From positions 1-50,164 of the forward strand of contig NZ_JBINJW010000021.1 in assembly GCF_043951855.1 (NCBI RefSeq): 50,164 nucleotides of DNA, in the 5' to 3' direction. Shown piece by piece: positions 15,896-23,812 of the stretch. The number at the start of each line of letters is the position of its first letter. Positions within the stretch are counted from its first letter, which is position 1. The translations under genes were made by a program, and so were the position numbers. The stretch is from Proteiniclasticum sp043951855 (GTDB lineage: Bacteria > Bacillota > Clostridia > Clostridiales > Clostridiaceae). The notes beneath the pieces are model-generated. The model had not been told where the DNA came from, searched no databases, and saw nothing but the letters and a program-made list of their open reading frames with translations.

Positions 15896-17107
15896 ATGGA
15901 GATTTTTGGAAGAAATACGCTTTTTAAGGTCATGCTCCTATCCATAGCACTGTATCCTGTGGTTCCAGAAGAAAATACGCCTTGGATCGGTGTCTTCATG
16001 GGGCTCTTTTTTGCCGTGCACCTTTATGTGGACAAGGATGCCCTGAAGAAGATCCGGCGTGGCAGAAAACAGAATAAGCTTGCCTATGGGCTGGCGACCT
16101 TTCTCTTCCTTCTTCTTCAGGTCCTGACCCTGATCTATTCCAGAGATCCCATGGGGACCTTACGGGGAATCCTCATTTATGCATCGGCGTTTGTCATGTT
16201 CTTCGTGCTGAAATATGTGCTGAACAGGCCCAACCATACCATGACCCTGATCAAGACGTATTTTTTCTCGGTTCTTCTGGTGGGCATCTACCATGTGGGG
16301 CAGGTGGTTTATGATGAAATCGTCAGGGGGATTCCCTTTGATCCTTCCGTCAATTACTCCTTCATGGAGAATCCTGCGGCCTTGGCCTACTTCATGCTGA
16401 TACCGCTGTTCCCCGCCCTTGGGCTTTATATCTACAAGGAAAAGGACCATGAGTCCAGATTCTATCTCTTTGTCCTGGGTGTTGCCCTGGTGTCCATCTT
16501 CATGACAGGTTCAAGAATCGCCGTCATCGGTCTCTTTATCGGGCTGGGTCTGCTGTCCTTCCTGTACTCCATGAAGTTTCTCATCGCGCTGGTTCCCACT
16601 GGAGTTTTTCTCATTCTCATTCCGGTGTTTTCCAGAAGGCATGGCCAGTTCTTCGCACTCAGTCAGGAAATGAACAGAGCGCAGTTCTATCTGGAAGTGG
16701 TGAAGGAAAACCTTTCGACCATCTTCATCGGCAAAGGATTCAACACCTTCGATGAAACTTTCAGAAGCTTCATGGTGGGCAGACCGCAGCTTCTGAATCT
16801 GGATCTTGTCAACAGGCCCTATAATGCGGTTCTGCAGGTGGTCATGGAGATGGGACTGATCGGTCTTGTTCTTGGCGGGCTCATTCTCTTTTTCAAGATC
16901 AGAGGCATCGCCACCTATAACAAGTCCATAAAGGTTCAGCCTGTGATGAAGGTCATGTATGTGGGATTCATGGTATCCATGATTGTTCTCATCTTCATAG
17001 GGCTCATGGACAGCTATATGCTTGACCCTAAAATCGTATATTCCGTCAGCATCGTCATGGGCATCATGCATGGAGATGCCAACTGGAAGGGGATTCACAA
17101 GATCTGA
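15896..17107 (+). CDS. O-antigen ligase/polymerase (Wzy_C-like) membrane protein
   Basis: This 403-residue protein has about 10-12 membrane segments. Middle features match the O-antigen ligase/polymerase superfamily: the MTGSRIAVIG segment (about 202-211), a large external loop around 255-310 containing GKGFNTFDETF, then NRPYNAVLQVVMEMGLIGLVLGG, the usual N...E.GxxG pattern after the loop. In Gram-positive bacteria such proteins polymerise or attach cell-wall or capsular glycans. No glycosyltransferase or flippase genes are adjacent, so the glycan is unknown. The start ATG follows GGAGG. It has its own promoter and terminator, so it appears monocistronic. Confidence 0.8.
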   Translation: MEIFGRNTLFKVMLLSIALYPVVPEENTPWIGVFMGLFFAVHLYVDKDALKKIRRGRKQNKLAYGLATFLFLLLQVLTLIYSRDPMGTLRGILIYASAFVMFFVLKYVLNRPNHTMTLIKTYFFSVLLVGIYHVGQVVYDEIVRGIPFDPSVNYSFMENPAALAYFMLIPLFPALGLYIYKEKDHESRFYLFVLGVALVSIFMTGSRIAVIGLFIGLGLLSFLYSMKFLIALVPTGVFLILIPVFSRRHGQFFALSQEMNRAQFYLEVVKENLSTIFIGKGFNTFDETFRSFMVGRPQLLNLDLVNRPYNAVLQVVMEMGLIGLVLGGLILFFKIRGIATYNKSIKVQPVMKVMYVGFMVSMIVLIFIGLMDSYMLDPKIVYSVSIVMGIMHGDANWKGIHKI

Positions 17108-17146
17108 TTCCAGGTGCAGATGGGAAAAATCAATCCAGAGTTCAAA

Positions 17147-17180
17147 AAAGCGTTTCTTCCGGTGAGGGAAGAAACGCTTT
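17147..17180. terminator. Shared bidirectional terminator
   Basis: A 14-bp perfect stem (17147-17160 with 17167-17180) has a 6-base loop. It lies between converging genes, with A-rich and T-containing flanks. Confidence 0.85.
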
Positions 17181-17195
17181 AGTTTATTCTATGGA

Positions 17196-17522
17196 TTATT
17201 CTTTTTCCGGACTATGTAGACTGAACAGCCTCAAAGCCTGAGCCAGAACCTTTTCTCCGTCCATGAGTCCGTAGTCTCTTGTGGGAATGACTTCCAGCGG
17301 AACATCGTGCGCGTCGCACTCTTCTTTGATTTCAGTTAGCGCATGCTTCACCTGGGGTCCCACGAGAACCACATCCGCACCACTGATGTATTTTTTCATG
17401 ATGGATTCCGGATAGGATTTCACATTCACGGTGATGTCCTTTTTTTCGGCAGCATTTTCGATCTTCCTGATCAGTAGATTGGTGGACAAACCCGTGGAGC
17501 AGAATAGTACTATATTGATCAA
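17196..17522 (-). CDS. PTS EIIB component, lactose/cellobiose type (stand-alone)
   Basis: This 108-residue cytoplasmic phosphocarrier domain has the signature FCSTGLSTNLLI at 7-18, with C8 as the expected phosphorylated Cys, then ADVVLVGPQVKH and a C-terminal helix. Proteins of this family pass phosphate from EIIA to the incoming sugar at EIIC. Neither EIIA nor EIIC is in the window, so this EIIB works with components elsewhere, has a regulatory role, or is a remnant. The start is TTG 17522 behind a strong GGAGG at eight-base spacing. It is divergent from the DsbA-like gene. Confidence 0.88.
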   Translation of the reverse strand: MINIVLFCSTGLSTNLLIRKIENAAEKKDITVNVKSYPESIMKKYISGADVVLVGPQVKHALTEIKEECDAHDVPLEVIPTRDYGLMDGEKVLAQALRLFSLHSPEKE

Positions 17523-17651
17523 TACAATGACCTCCTCTGATTACTCTGAAAATTCTAATATTCTACCTTCATTTTACCATATGCGGAAGGAGTTAGACAG
17601 CAAATCTTTCCTGGAAGAAGCATCAATAGGGCGTATGCAGTGCAGCGGGTA

Positions 17652-17701
17652 TTCATATTTTATAAAATGAAATTGCATAAAATATGAAATAAGGCTATAA
17701 T
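17652..17701 (+). promoter_or_regulatory. Promoter overlapped by a 12-bp operator-like palindrome
   Basis: TTGCAT (17673-17678) and TATAAT (17696-17701) are at ideal 17-base spacing. A perfect inverted repeat, TTCATATTTTAT (17652-17663) with ATAAAATATGAA (17677-17688), spaced by 13 bases, covers the -35 box. A repressor bound there would block the promoter of the DsbA-like/nitroreductase pair. Confidence 0.65.
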
Positions 17702-17771
17702 AGAAGAGGATTGAAAGCGAGACTGTAAAACACAGTGCGAGCATCAATAGAGAAATAAAGGAGGAATTCCA

Positions 17772-18407
17772 TTGAGAGTTGAAATATGGACGGACATTGT
17801 ATGTCCTTTCTGCTATATAGGCAAAAACAATTTCAATCGCTTCCTTGAGGATCTGCCCGAGGGCGAGACCATCGAGGTTGTGAACAGAAGCTACGAACTG
17901 GACCCTTATGCAAGCAGGACCCAATCGCATAACACAGTGCAGTCCCTGGCGGATAAGTACGGCTTTTCCGTAGAAGAGGCGAAAGCGAGAATGCGAGGCG
18001 TGGAGGAGATGGCGGAAAAAGCTGGTCTACCCATGAACATCTTTGAAGCAAGAGGAGCCAATACCCATGATGCGCACAGACTGGTTCACCTGGCTAAGGA
18101 GAAGGGAAAGGATGAGGAAGTCATGAATGCCCTTTTCAGAGGTCATTTTGTGGATGGACTGAATATCAATGACCAGGATGTCCTCCTGAGTCTCTGGAAA
18201 GAGGCAGGACTGGAGGAGAAGGAAGCAAGAGAAGCTCTGGGCTCAGACACCATGAAAGAGGCTGTGGAAAGAGACCTGTCAAGCGCGCAGGAGCTGGGCA
18301 TCAGAGGAGTCCCGTACTTTCTCTTTGACGGCAAGGCCGAGGTCAGCGGAGCGCAGCCCAAAGAAGTGTTTCAGAGGGTCTATGAGACCCTGAAGAAGGA
18401 AAGATAG
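17772..18407 (+). CDS. DsbA-family (FrnE-like) thiol oxidoreductase
   Basis: This 211-residue cytoplasmic protein of the 2-hydroxychromene-2-carboxylate isomerase/FrnE branch of the DsbA family has a redox-active CPFC at residues 11-14, a helical insert with THDAHRLVHLA (typical of FrnE), and the cis-proline loop GIRGVPYFLFDG near 177-188. It has no signal peptide, so it probably acts on cytoplasmic disulfides or small substrates during redox stress. The start is TTG 17772 after GGAGG. A nitroreductase gene follows 35 bases later, so both are probably one redox-responsive unit under the palindrome-covered promoter. Confidence 0.9.
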   Translation: MRVEIWTDIVCPFCYIGKNNFNRFLEDLPEGETIEVVNRSYELDPYASRTQSHNTVQSLADKYGFSVEEAKARMRGVEEMAEKAGLPMNIFEARGANTHDAHRLVHLAKEKGKDEEVMNALFRGHFVDGLNINDQDVLLSLWKEAGLEEKEAREALGSDTMKEAVERDLSSAQELGIRGVPYFLFDGKAEVSGAQPKEVFQRVYETLKKER

Positions 18408-18442
18408 AGAGATAGAAGGAAAGATTACAAGGAGAAGAAGAT

Positions 18443-19045
18443 ATGAGTGCAAATGTGTTTTTAGAAGCAGTGGCTAAGAGAAGGTCTCATTATGCCCTGG
18501 ACAAGAAGGAAATCGTCAGCAGAGACAGAATCGAGGAGATCATCAACCAGGCGGTGGTAAATGCGCCTTCAGCAATGAATGCGCAGAGTTCAAGAGTGGT
18601 GGTCCTTTTCGGAGCGCAGCATGACAGGCTCTGGAACATAGTTCAGGATACGCTGAAGAAGATCGTTCCGGATATGGATTTCAAGAGAACGAAAGAGAAG
18701 CTGGACTCCTTCAAGGCAGGATACGGAACAGTGCTTTTCTATGAAGATACCAGAGTCATCCGAAAGCAGGAAGAGGATTTTGCTCTATACAAGGACAATT
18801 TCGTGCCATGGGCCCATCAGGGAAACGGCATCCTGCAGTTCATCATCTGGACAGCCCTTGAAAGTGAAGGTCTGGGCGCATCCATACAGCATTACAATCC
18901 GCTCATCGATGAGGAAGTGGCAGAAGCCTTCGGTATCCATAAAGACTATAAGCTTCTGGGACAGCTGGTATTCGGAAATCCGGTCAGCGAACCGGGAGAG
19001 AAGACGACGCTTCCCCTGAGTGAGAGAGTGACAGTCATCAGGTAG
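18443..19045 (+). CDS. Nitroreductase family protein
   Basis: This 200-residue FMN-dependent oxidoreductase has the N-terminal KRRSHYAL segment (phosphate-binding Arg region), NAPSAMNAQSSRVVVL with the conserved Ser/Asn FMN contacts, the GNGILQFIIWTALESEGLGASIQHYN helix and loop, and a C-terminal LGQLVFGNP. It resembles the subfamily of small NAD(P)H nitroreductases induced by oxidants and fatty acids (YodC/HBN1-like). Its ATG follows AAGGAG. It lies 35 bases after the DsbA-like gene. The substrate is not predictable. Confidence 0.9.
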   Translation: MSANVFLEAVAKRRSHYALDKKEIVSRDRIEEIINQAVVNAPSAMNAQSSRVVVLFGAQHDRLWNIVQDTLKKIVPDMDFKRTKEKLDSFKAGYGTVLFYEDTRVIRKQEEDFALYKDNFVPWAHQGNGILQFIIWTALESEGLGASIQHYNPLIDEEVAEAFGIHKDYKLLGQLVFGNPVSEPGEKTTLPLSERVTVIR

Positions 19046-19086
19046 GATTTTCTGCAAAATCAAAAAAAGATAGATGAAACTAATTT

Positions 19087-19133
19087 CAGAAACCCCCATG
19101 AAAGATCACAGCGATCATTCATGGGGGTTTCTG
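19087..19133 (+). terminator. Hairpin after the nitroreductase gene
   Basis: A perfect 16-bp stem (19087-19102 with 19118-19133) has a 15-base loop that can itself pair through GATC repeats. The downstream T tract is poor, so it is a likely terminator or 3'-end stabiliser. Confidence 0.7.
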
Positions 19134-19242
19134 GAATATGAGGATAACATCATGATATTTTTCTATCCCAGTATACTGTTCACGTAATATAATACTATCA
19201 TAAAAGCGATTCATAAAACGGATGTAAAAGGGGACGAGAAAC

Positions 19243-20385
19243 ATGGGGAAGAAGTTGATTTCATTACTGCTCACGCTATTATTCATAGCGACCGTATTCA
19301 CTGGATGTGGAGCCGGAGAACGGCCGGAAGAGAGCTCCGGCGATCCGGTTCAGGAAGAACCTTCTACAGGAGAAGAGGTGGAGGAGCCTTCAGGAAATCA
19401 GGAGGCGGAGACAGAGGGAGAATCAGAGGAAGCCGAACAGGAGGATGTGACGCTATCTCTCAAGGGACCGGGCAATCTCATGAGCAATCTGCTTCATGAC
19501 GGAACTGCAGCCTATCACGAGGGATATGTGTATCACTCCGACAAGATGATGTATGGAAATCTCATGAGAACCGATGTGAAAACCGATGAAACGCAGCTTC
19601 TTGTGAAAGGCACGCTGCATGACATCAATGTGGGAGACGGCAGAATATTTGCTGTGGGAGATGTGGATCCTATGAATCCGGATGATTTCGCGCTATCTGG
19701 GATCTTCATGAGCAGACTGGATGGAAGTGATGTAAGGCTTCTGAAAGAAGGCTATTTCGAAGAGCTGGTGCTGTATGAGGAGTATCTTTACTTCTATGAT
19801 GTCATGGATGGAAACTTCATGCGCATGAAATATGACGGCACCGAGGAGACCCTTCTTCTGGAAGGGGCCTATCCTCAGATTGTCATTCTGGAAGGCAGCC
19901 TCTACATTCATGCTTCGCTGGACAACGATGATGCATTAAGCTACATCTACAAGATGCCGCTTTCAGGAGGCGAACCGCAGAAAGTGGATCCGGTGGGCAC
20001 GTTCGGTGGCACCATCCATGTGGCCATGGAGGATATCATCTACATCAGCAGAAACGGCGATACGAAAGGCATGAAAAGATACGATGCGGAGACAGGAGAG
20101 ATCACGGATTTTCTCGATACCTGGATCAGTGACATCGTCCAAGATGAAGAGTGGATCTACTATTACTGGAGTGGCGTAAGACAGGACAATGAGGATCAGG
20201 GCATCTATAGAAGCAGGCCTGATGGCAGTGAAGCGACCCTGCTTCAGAAGAGAGAGTATGTCAGCAGCTTCAACATTGCAGAAAAATATCTGTATTACAT
20301 CACCAACGACGAGCAGAGAAGAGTGACAAGGCTGAATCTTGAAACGCTGGAAGAATCCTTTGTACCTATTGCTCCAGAGCCGTAG
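19243..20385 (+). CDS. Lipoprotein with propeller-like repeats (DUF5050-like)
   Basis: This 380-residue surface lipoprotein has a lipobox FTGC with the lipidated Cys at 21, an acidic low-complexity linker (about 25-67) and then strand-rich repeats. The repeats alternate GYVYHSD, EYLYFYD, GSLYIHA, DIIYISR, EWIYYYW and KYLYYIT with short D/G turns and R-x-DGS-type turns, as in DUF5050 or WD-like propellers. No catalytic motif is visible, and binding or sensing outside the membrane is the most that can be inferred. The start ATG follows AAAGGGG. It is monocistronic, between hairpins at 19087-19133 and 20431-20475; a TATAAT lies at 19188-19193. Confidence 0.8.
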   Translation: MGKKLISLLLTLLFIATVFTGCGAGERPEESSGDPVQEEPSTGEEVEEPSGNQEAETEGESEEAEQEDVTLSLKGPGNLMSNLLHDGTAAYHEGYVYHSDKMMYGNLMRTDVKTDETQLLVKGTLHDINVGDGRIFAVGDVDPMNPDDFALSGIFMSRLDGSDVRLLKEGYFEELVLYEEYLYFYDVMDGNFMRMKYDGTEETLLLEGAYPQIVILEGSLYIHASLDNDDALSYIYKMPLSGGEPQKVDPVGTFGGTIHVAMEDIIYISRNGDTKGMKRYDAETGEITDFLDTWISDIVQDEEWIYYYWSGVRQDNEDQGIYRSRPDGSEATLLQKREYVSSFNIAEKYLYYITNDEQRRVTRLNLETLEESFVPIAPEP

Positions 20386-20430
20386 CCCTGATGAACTGAA
20401 AAGAACAAAAAGAAAAGCGAAAAATGAAAA

Positions 20431-20475
20431 GAAGAGGTTTCAAAGCTCCGCAAAGAGGAGCCTTGAAGCCTCTTC
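20431..20475. terminator. Shared terminator between lipoprotein and ybaK genes
   Basis: A 19-base arm at 20431-20449 pairs almost fully with 20457-20475 (one mismatch, one wobble), with a 7-base loop. It lies between converging genes with T-rich and A-rich flanks. Confidence 0.8.
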
Positions 20476-20512
20476 CATTTTATGGTTCAGAATCAATCAG
20501 TAAATACCGCTT

Positions 20513-21010
20513 CTATTTGAAGATGGATTTTGTTTCCATGAGGAGATCCGTGGTTTCTCCTTCCGTAGCCCGCAGAAGTCCCTCCACAGGCACTTCGATC
20601 TGATAGCCTCTTTTCCCGGCAGATACGATGATCTTCTCAAAGGAAAGGGCATGCTCATCATAGAAGGTCTTGTAGAGCTTCTTCATGCCCACCGGAGAGC
20701 ATCCGCCTTTCTCGTAGCCCGCCACTTTCAGAAGATCCCTCTGATCGATGAGAGAGATGCTCTTTTCTCCGGCAGCCTTGGCCGCCTTCTTCAGATCCAG
20801 CTCTTCGATGATCTGAAGACAGAACACATAATGATTTCCGCTTGTGCCTGCGGTTACGATGGTCTTGAAGATTCTCTCCACTTCTTTTCCGATTTGCGCT
20901 GCGATATACTCCGGTGTGATGGAATCCGCTTTCAGATCGAAGGAGAGAAGTTCATGGGATATTTTATGATCGTCTAAAAGCCGCATGGCATTGGTCTTAA
21001 CTTTCTTCAT
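20513..21010 (-). CDS. ybaK: YbaK/EbsC-type Cys-tRNA(Pro) deacylase
   Basis: This 165-residue trans-editing factor is expected to hydrolyse Cys mischarged on tRNA-Pro. The conserved pattern is present: an N-terminal KTNAMRLLDDHKI helix, IFKTIV with the conserved Lys, GYEKGGCSPVGMKK (the GG.SP.G loop), and SAGKRGYQIE near the end. Start ATG 21010 was chosen because GGAGG lies at proper spacing; a GTG at 21022 would overlap that site. It is transcribed alone from its own promoter. Confidence 0.92.
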   Translation of the reverse strand: MKKVKTNAMRLLDDHKISHELLSFDLKADSITPEYIAAQIGKEVERIFKTIVTAGTSGNHYVFCLQIIEELDLKKAAKAAGEKSISLIDQRDLLKVAGYEKGGCSPVGMKKLYKTFYDEHALSFEKIIVSAGKRGYQIEVPVEGLLRATEGETTDLLMETKSIFK

Positions 21011-21042
21011 GATTACCTCCACTGCTAACAGTCATTAAGAAC

Positions 21043-21071
21043 AGTGTATCACCCGTGAAGTTTTTTGACAA
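21043..21071 (-). promoter_or_regulatory. Promoter of ybaK
   Basis: On the minus strand, TTGTCA (21071-21066) and TACACT (21048-21043) are at exactly 17-base spacing, ending 32 bases before the ATG. Confidence 0.5.
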
Positions 21072-21267
21072 TTCAGGAGAAGGAGAAAATGTTTCTGGTT
21101 TAGTGAGAGTAAACTCTGAGTACGTTTCTTTGAAAATCAAATGATTGAATTCCTAGTATTATGAAATGATCAGTGTTTTAATTGATGGCTGAAACGCGCT
21201 TATACCAGTGTGTTGAAGCCTTGCTTTCCGAAGGTGGAAAATCCTGCTTTTTTTCCGGGAAAAATCA
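21072..21267. other. Non-coding stretch upstream of the polyamine operon
   Basis: This is part of a 344-base gap between divergent genes. No open frame with a ribosome site and no convincing RNA structure was seen here; the recognised elements are at its two ends. Confidence 0.6.
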
Positions 21268-21333
21268 TTGATTTCGAAAATATTTTTCTATATAATGGTC
21301 TATGCAGTTTAATTTAACTAAACAAAAAGTTTA
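21268..21333 (+). promoter_or_regulatory. Promoter and operator of the polyamine transport operon
   Basis: TTGATT (21268-21273) and TATAAT (21291-21296) are at 17-base spacing. Just downstream, three half-sites GTTTA/TAAAC/GTTTA (21307-21311, 21319-21323, 21329-21333) form two overlapping inverted repeats. They lie at about the transcription start, fitting repression by the XRE-cupin regulator encoded first in the operon. Confidence 0.65.
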
Positions 21334-21366
21334 CTGATTCATATACTGACGGAACAGGAGGTAGTT

Positions 21367-21906
21367 ATGCAGATCGGTGAGAAGATCAAGAACTTAAGAA
21401 TCAAAAATGCACTGACGCAGGAAGAACTTGCGAACCGCTGTGAGCTCACAAAAGGGTTCATCTCTCAGCTGGAACGAGACCTGACGTCTCCGTCCATAGC
21501 AACCCTTGTGGATCTGCTGGAAGGTCTGGGGACCAATCTCAGGGATTTCTTCAATGAGACCACAGAAGAGAAAATCGTGTTCAGTAAAGAAGATGCCTTT
21601 GAAAAGGAAAACGAGGAACATAAAAACATCATCAACTGGATCATTCCCAATGCGCAGAAGAATGCCATGGAGCCCATCCATGTGGAAATCCGTTCCGGTG
21701 GTAGAACCAAGGAAATGCCGCCCCATGAAGGAGAAGAGTTCGGTCATGTACTGACAGGGCAGATCATTCTTCATGTGGGAGAGGACAGACATAAAGTGAA
21801 AAAAGGGGAGAGTTTCTATCTGAAACCAGGCAAAGCCCATTATCTCTCCAATGAAGGTAAGAATACAGCCATAGTCATCTGGGTGAGCACACCACCAATA
21901 TTCTAG
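21367..21906 (+). CDS. XRE-family regulator with C-terminal cupin (PuuR-like)
   Basis: This 179-residue regulator has an N-terminal HTH_3 domain (about 3-60: IGEKIKNLRIKNALTQEELANRCELTKGFISQLE) and a C-terminal cupin (about 105-175: HEGEEFGHVLTGQIILHVGEDRHKVKKGESFYLKPGKAHYLSNEG). This architecture is known for PuuR-type regulators of polyamine and amino-acid metabolism, in which the cupin senses the ligand. It is first in the operon, 17 bases before potA, so it probably controls its own operon in response to polyamines through the palindromes at 21307-21333. ATG 21367 follows GGAGG. Confidence 0.92.
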   Translation: MQIGEKIKNLRIKNALTQEELANRCELTKGFISQLERDLTSPSIATLVDLLEGLGTNLRDFFNETTEEKIVFSKEDAFEKENEEHKNIINWIIPNAQKNAMEPIHVEIRSGGRTKEMPPHEGEEFGHVLTGQIILHVGEDRHKVKKGESFYLKPGKAHYLSNEGKNTAIVIWVSTPPIF

Positions 21907-21923
21907 AAAGGGGACACAGCGTT

Positions 21924-22973
21924 ATGACAACCAATATCATGATCGATCTTAAAAATATATCCAAGAGTTTCGGTAAGACCACCGTGCTTGAAAACATGAA
22001 CCTTTATATCAGGGAAAATGAATTCCTTACTCTTCTTGGACCTTCGGGCTGCGGGAAGACCACAACCCTCAGAATCATCGCAGGCTTTGAAACGCCTACA
22101 GAAGGAAAAGTGATTTTCTCCGGCAAAGATATTTCCGATGTGCCTCCCTATGAGAGACAGGTCAATACAGTCTTTCAGAAATACGCACTGTTTCCCCATC
22201 TCAATGTGTACGAGAACATCGCCTTCGGTCTGAAGATCAAGAAGATGCAGAAGGATGAGATCACAAAGAAAGTCACGGACGTGCTGAAGCTTGTGAACCT
22301 TTCCGGCTTTGAAAAAAGAGGGGTAGACTCCCTTTCCGGTGGACAGCAGCAGAGAATCGCCATTGCAAGAGCCCTGGTCAACGAACCCAAGGTCCTGCTT
22401 CTGGATGAGCCGCTCGGTGCACTGGATCTCAAGCTTCGAAAGGAGATGCAGATCGAGCTGAAGAACATTCAGAAACGGGTAGGCATCACCTTCATCTATG
22501 TAACCCACGATCAGGAGGAAGCGCTGACCATGAGCGATACCATTGTGGTCATGAATGAGGGCCTCATCCAGCAGATCGGTACGCCGGTGGACATCTACAA
22601 TGAACCGAAAAACGCTTTCGTTGCGAAGTTCATCGGGGAGTCCAACATCCTGCCGGGCATCATGCACAAGGACTATCTCGTGGAGTTTCAGGGCGTGCAG
22701 TTCCCCTGCGTGGATAAAGGGTTCTCTCCCATGGAGCCTGTGGAAGTGGTGGTGAGGCCTGAGGACATCCTCATGACCAAGGAAGAAGAAGGTCAGCTCA
22801 CGGGTCTGGTGGAAGAGGTCACCTTCAAAGGCGTCCACTATGAAATGGTGGTGAACGTGGACGGATTCCGATACCTGATTCAGAGCACAGCCATGGCACC
22901 TCTCGGGGAAGTCATCGGCATGAAGATTCTGCCCGATGCCATCCACATCATGAAAAGAGGTGAGGCATCTTGA
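21924..22973 (+). CDS. potA: Spermidine/putrescine ABC transporter ATPase
   Basis: This is a 349-residue ATP-binding subunit. It has Walker A GPSGCGKTT near 39-47, a Q-loop in VFQKYALFPH, the signature LSGGQQQR, Walker B VLLLDEPLGALD, the switch-His THDQEEAL, and a C-terminal TOBE-type domain (about 275-345). It couples ATP hydrolysis to polyamine import through PotB and PotC. The gene order of regulator, ATPase, two permeases and binding protein is the standard pot operon, which supports the substrate. The stop overlaps a potential potB TTG start. Confidence 0.95.
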   Translation: MTTNIMIDLKNISKSFGKTTVLENMNLYIRENEFLTLLGPSGCGKTTTLRIIAGFETPTEGKVIFSGKDISDVPPYERQVNTVFQKYALFPHLNVYENIAFGLKIKKMQKDEITKKVTDVLKLVNLSGFEKRGVDSLSGGQQQRIAIARALVNEPKVLLLDEPLGALDLKLRKEMQIELKNIQKRVGITFIYVTHDQEEALTMSDTIVVMNEGLIQQIGTPVDIYNEPKNAFVAKFIGESNILPGIMHKDYLVEFQGVQFPCVDKGFSPMEPVEVVVRPEDILMTKEEEGQLTGLVEEVTFKGVHYEMVVNVDGFRYLIQSTAMAPLGEVIGMKILPDAIHIMKRGEAS

Positions 22974-23812
22974 AAATGAGAAAGGCCTCGTATCCGTATA
23001 TTCTATGGATGCTGATCTTTATCCTCATTCCGCTCTTTCTTGTGGTGTATTTCGCTTTCACCACAGGGGACAGCAGTAATTACGAGACTTTCCGTTTCAG
23101 TCTGGACAACTTCAGGCGTTTTCTTTCTCCCATCTATATCGATGTTCTGGGAAGATCCCTGATGCTATCCCTGATTTCAACGGTGATCTGCTTTATCCTC
23201 GGCTATCCCATAGCCTACATCATTGCAAACAAGAGAAAAGCCAAGACGAGAAACAATATGATTCTTCTTTTCGTCATACCCATGTGGATGAATTTTCTCC
23301 TGAGGACCTACGCGTGGCTCACCATCCTGGGAAAGAACGGAATCATCAATTCCTTTCTGAACTTTCTGGGGTTTGAGTCCATGGAGCTTCTCTACAACAG
23401 CGGGTCGGTGATTCTGGGGATGGTCTACAACTTCCTGCCCTTCATGGTGCTGCCCATCTATTCCGTACTGGTGAAGATGGACAAGAAGCTGGTTGAAGCG
23501 GCGGAAGACCTTGGCGCAGACAGGAAAACCATATTCAGAAGAGTGATTTTTCCCTTGAGTCTTCCCGGCGTCATGACGGGATTCACCATGGTGTTCACCC
23601 CAGCGGTGTCCACCTTCATCATCTCCAATCTCTTAGGGGGAAACAAGACGACCCTCATCGGGAATGTCATCGAGCAGCAGTTCATCTACACCGGAGACTG
23701 GCATTTCGGTTCCTCCATGTCCATCATACTCATGGCGATCATTCTCATTGTGATGGCACTGACCAATAAAGGCGGCGGAGACCTGGAAGGAGGCAGAGGC
23801 GGATTATGGTAA
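22970..23812 (+). CDS. potB: Spermidine/putrescine ABC transporter permease PotB
   Basis: This 280-residue inner-membrane permease has six membrane segments and the EAA loop LVEAAEDLGADRKTIFRRVIFPLSLPGV near 165-195, which contacts PotA. The start is uncertain between TTG 22970, overlapping the potA stop by four bases, and ATG 22976; AGAGG and GAGG sites upstream fit either. It pairs with PotC to form the channel. Confidence 0.93.
   Translation: MKMRKASYPYILWMLIFILIPLFLVVYFAFTTGDSSNYETFRFSLDNFRRFLSPIYIDVLGRSLMLSLISTVICFILGYPIAYIIANKRKAKTRNNMILLFVIPMWMNFLLRTYAWLTILGKNGIINSFLNFLGFESMELLYNSGSVILGMVYNFLPFMVLPIYSVLVKMDKKLVEAAEDLGADRKTIFRRVIFPLSLPGVMTGFTMVFTPAVSTFIISNLLGGNKTTLIGNVIEQQFIYTGDWHFGSSMSIILMAIILIVMALTNKGGGDLEGGRGGLW

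Noticed and set aside
17652..17688. Inverted repeat considered as a terminator for the EIIB gene
   Set aside because: It lies upstream of both divergent genes, is AT-only apart from one C/G pair, and overlaps a promoter; an operator fits better.
21072..21267. Searched for a small ORF, riboswitch or T-box in this gap
   Set aside because: Only very short frames and weak stems were seen; nothing can be supported.
21903..22946. 347-codon minus-strand open frame opposite potA
   Set aside because: potA has every ABC motif on the plus strand; the opposite frame is its shadow.
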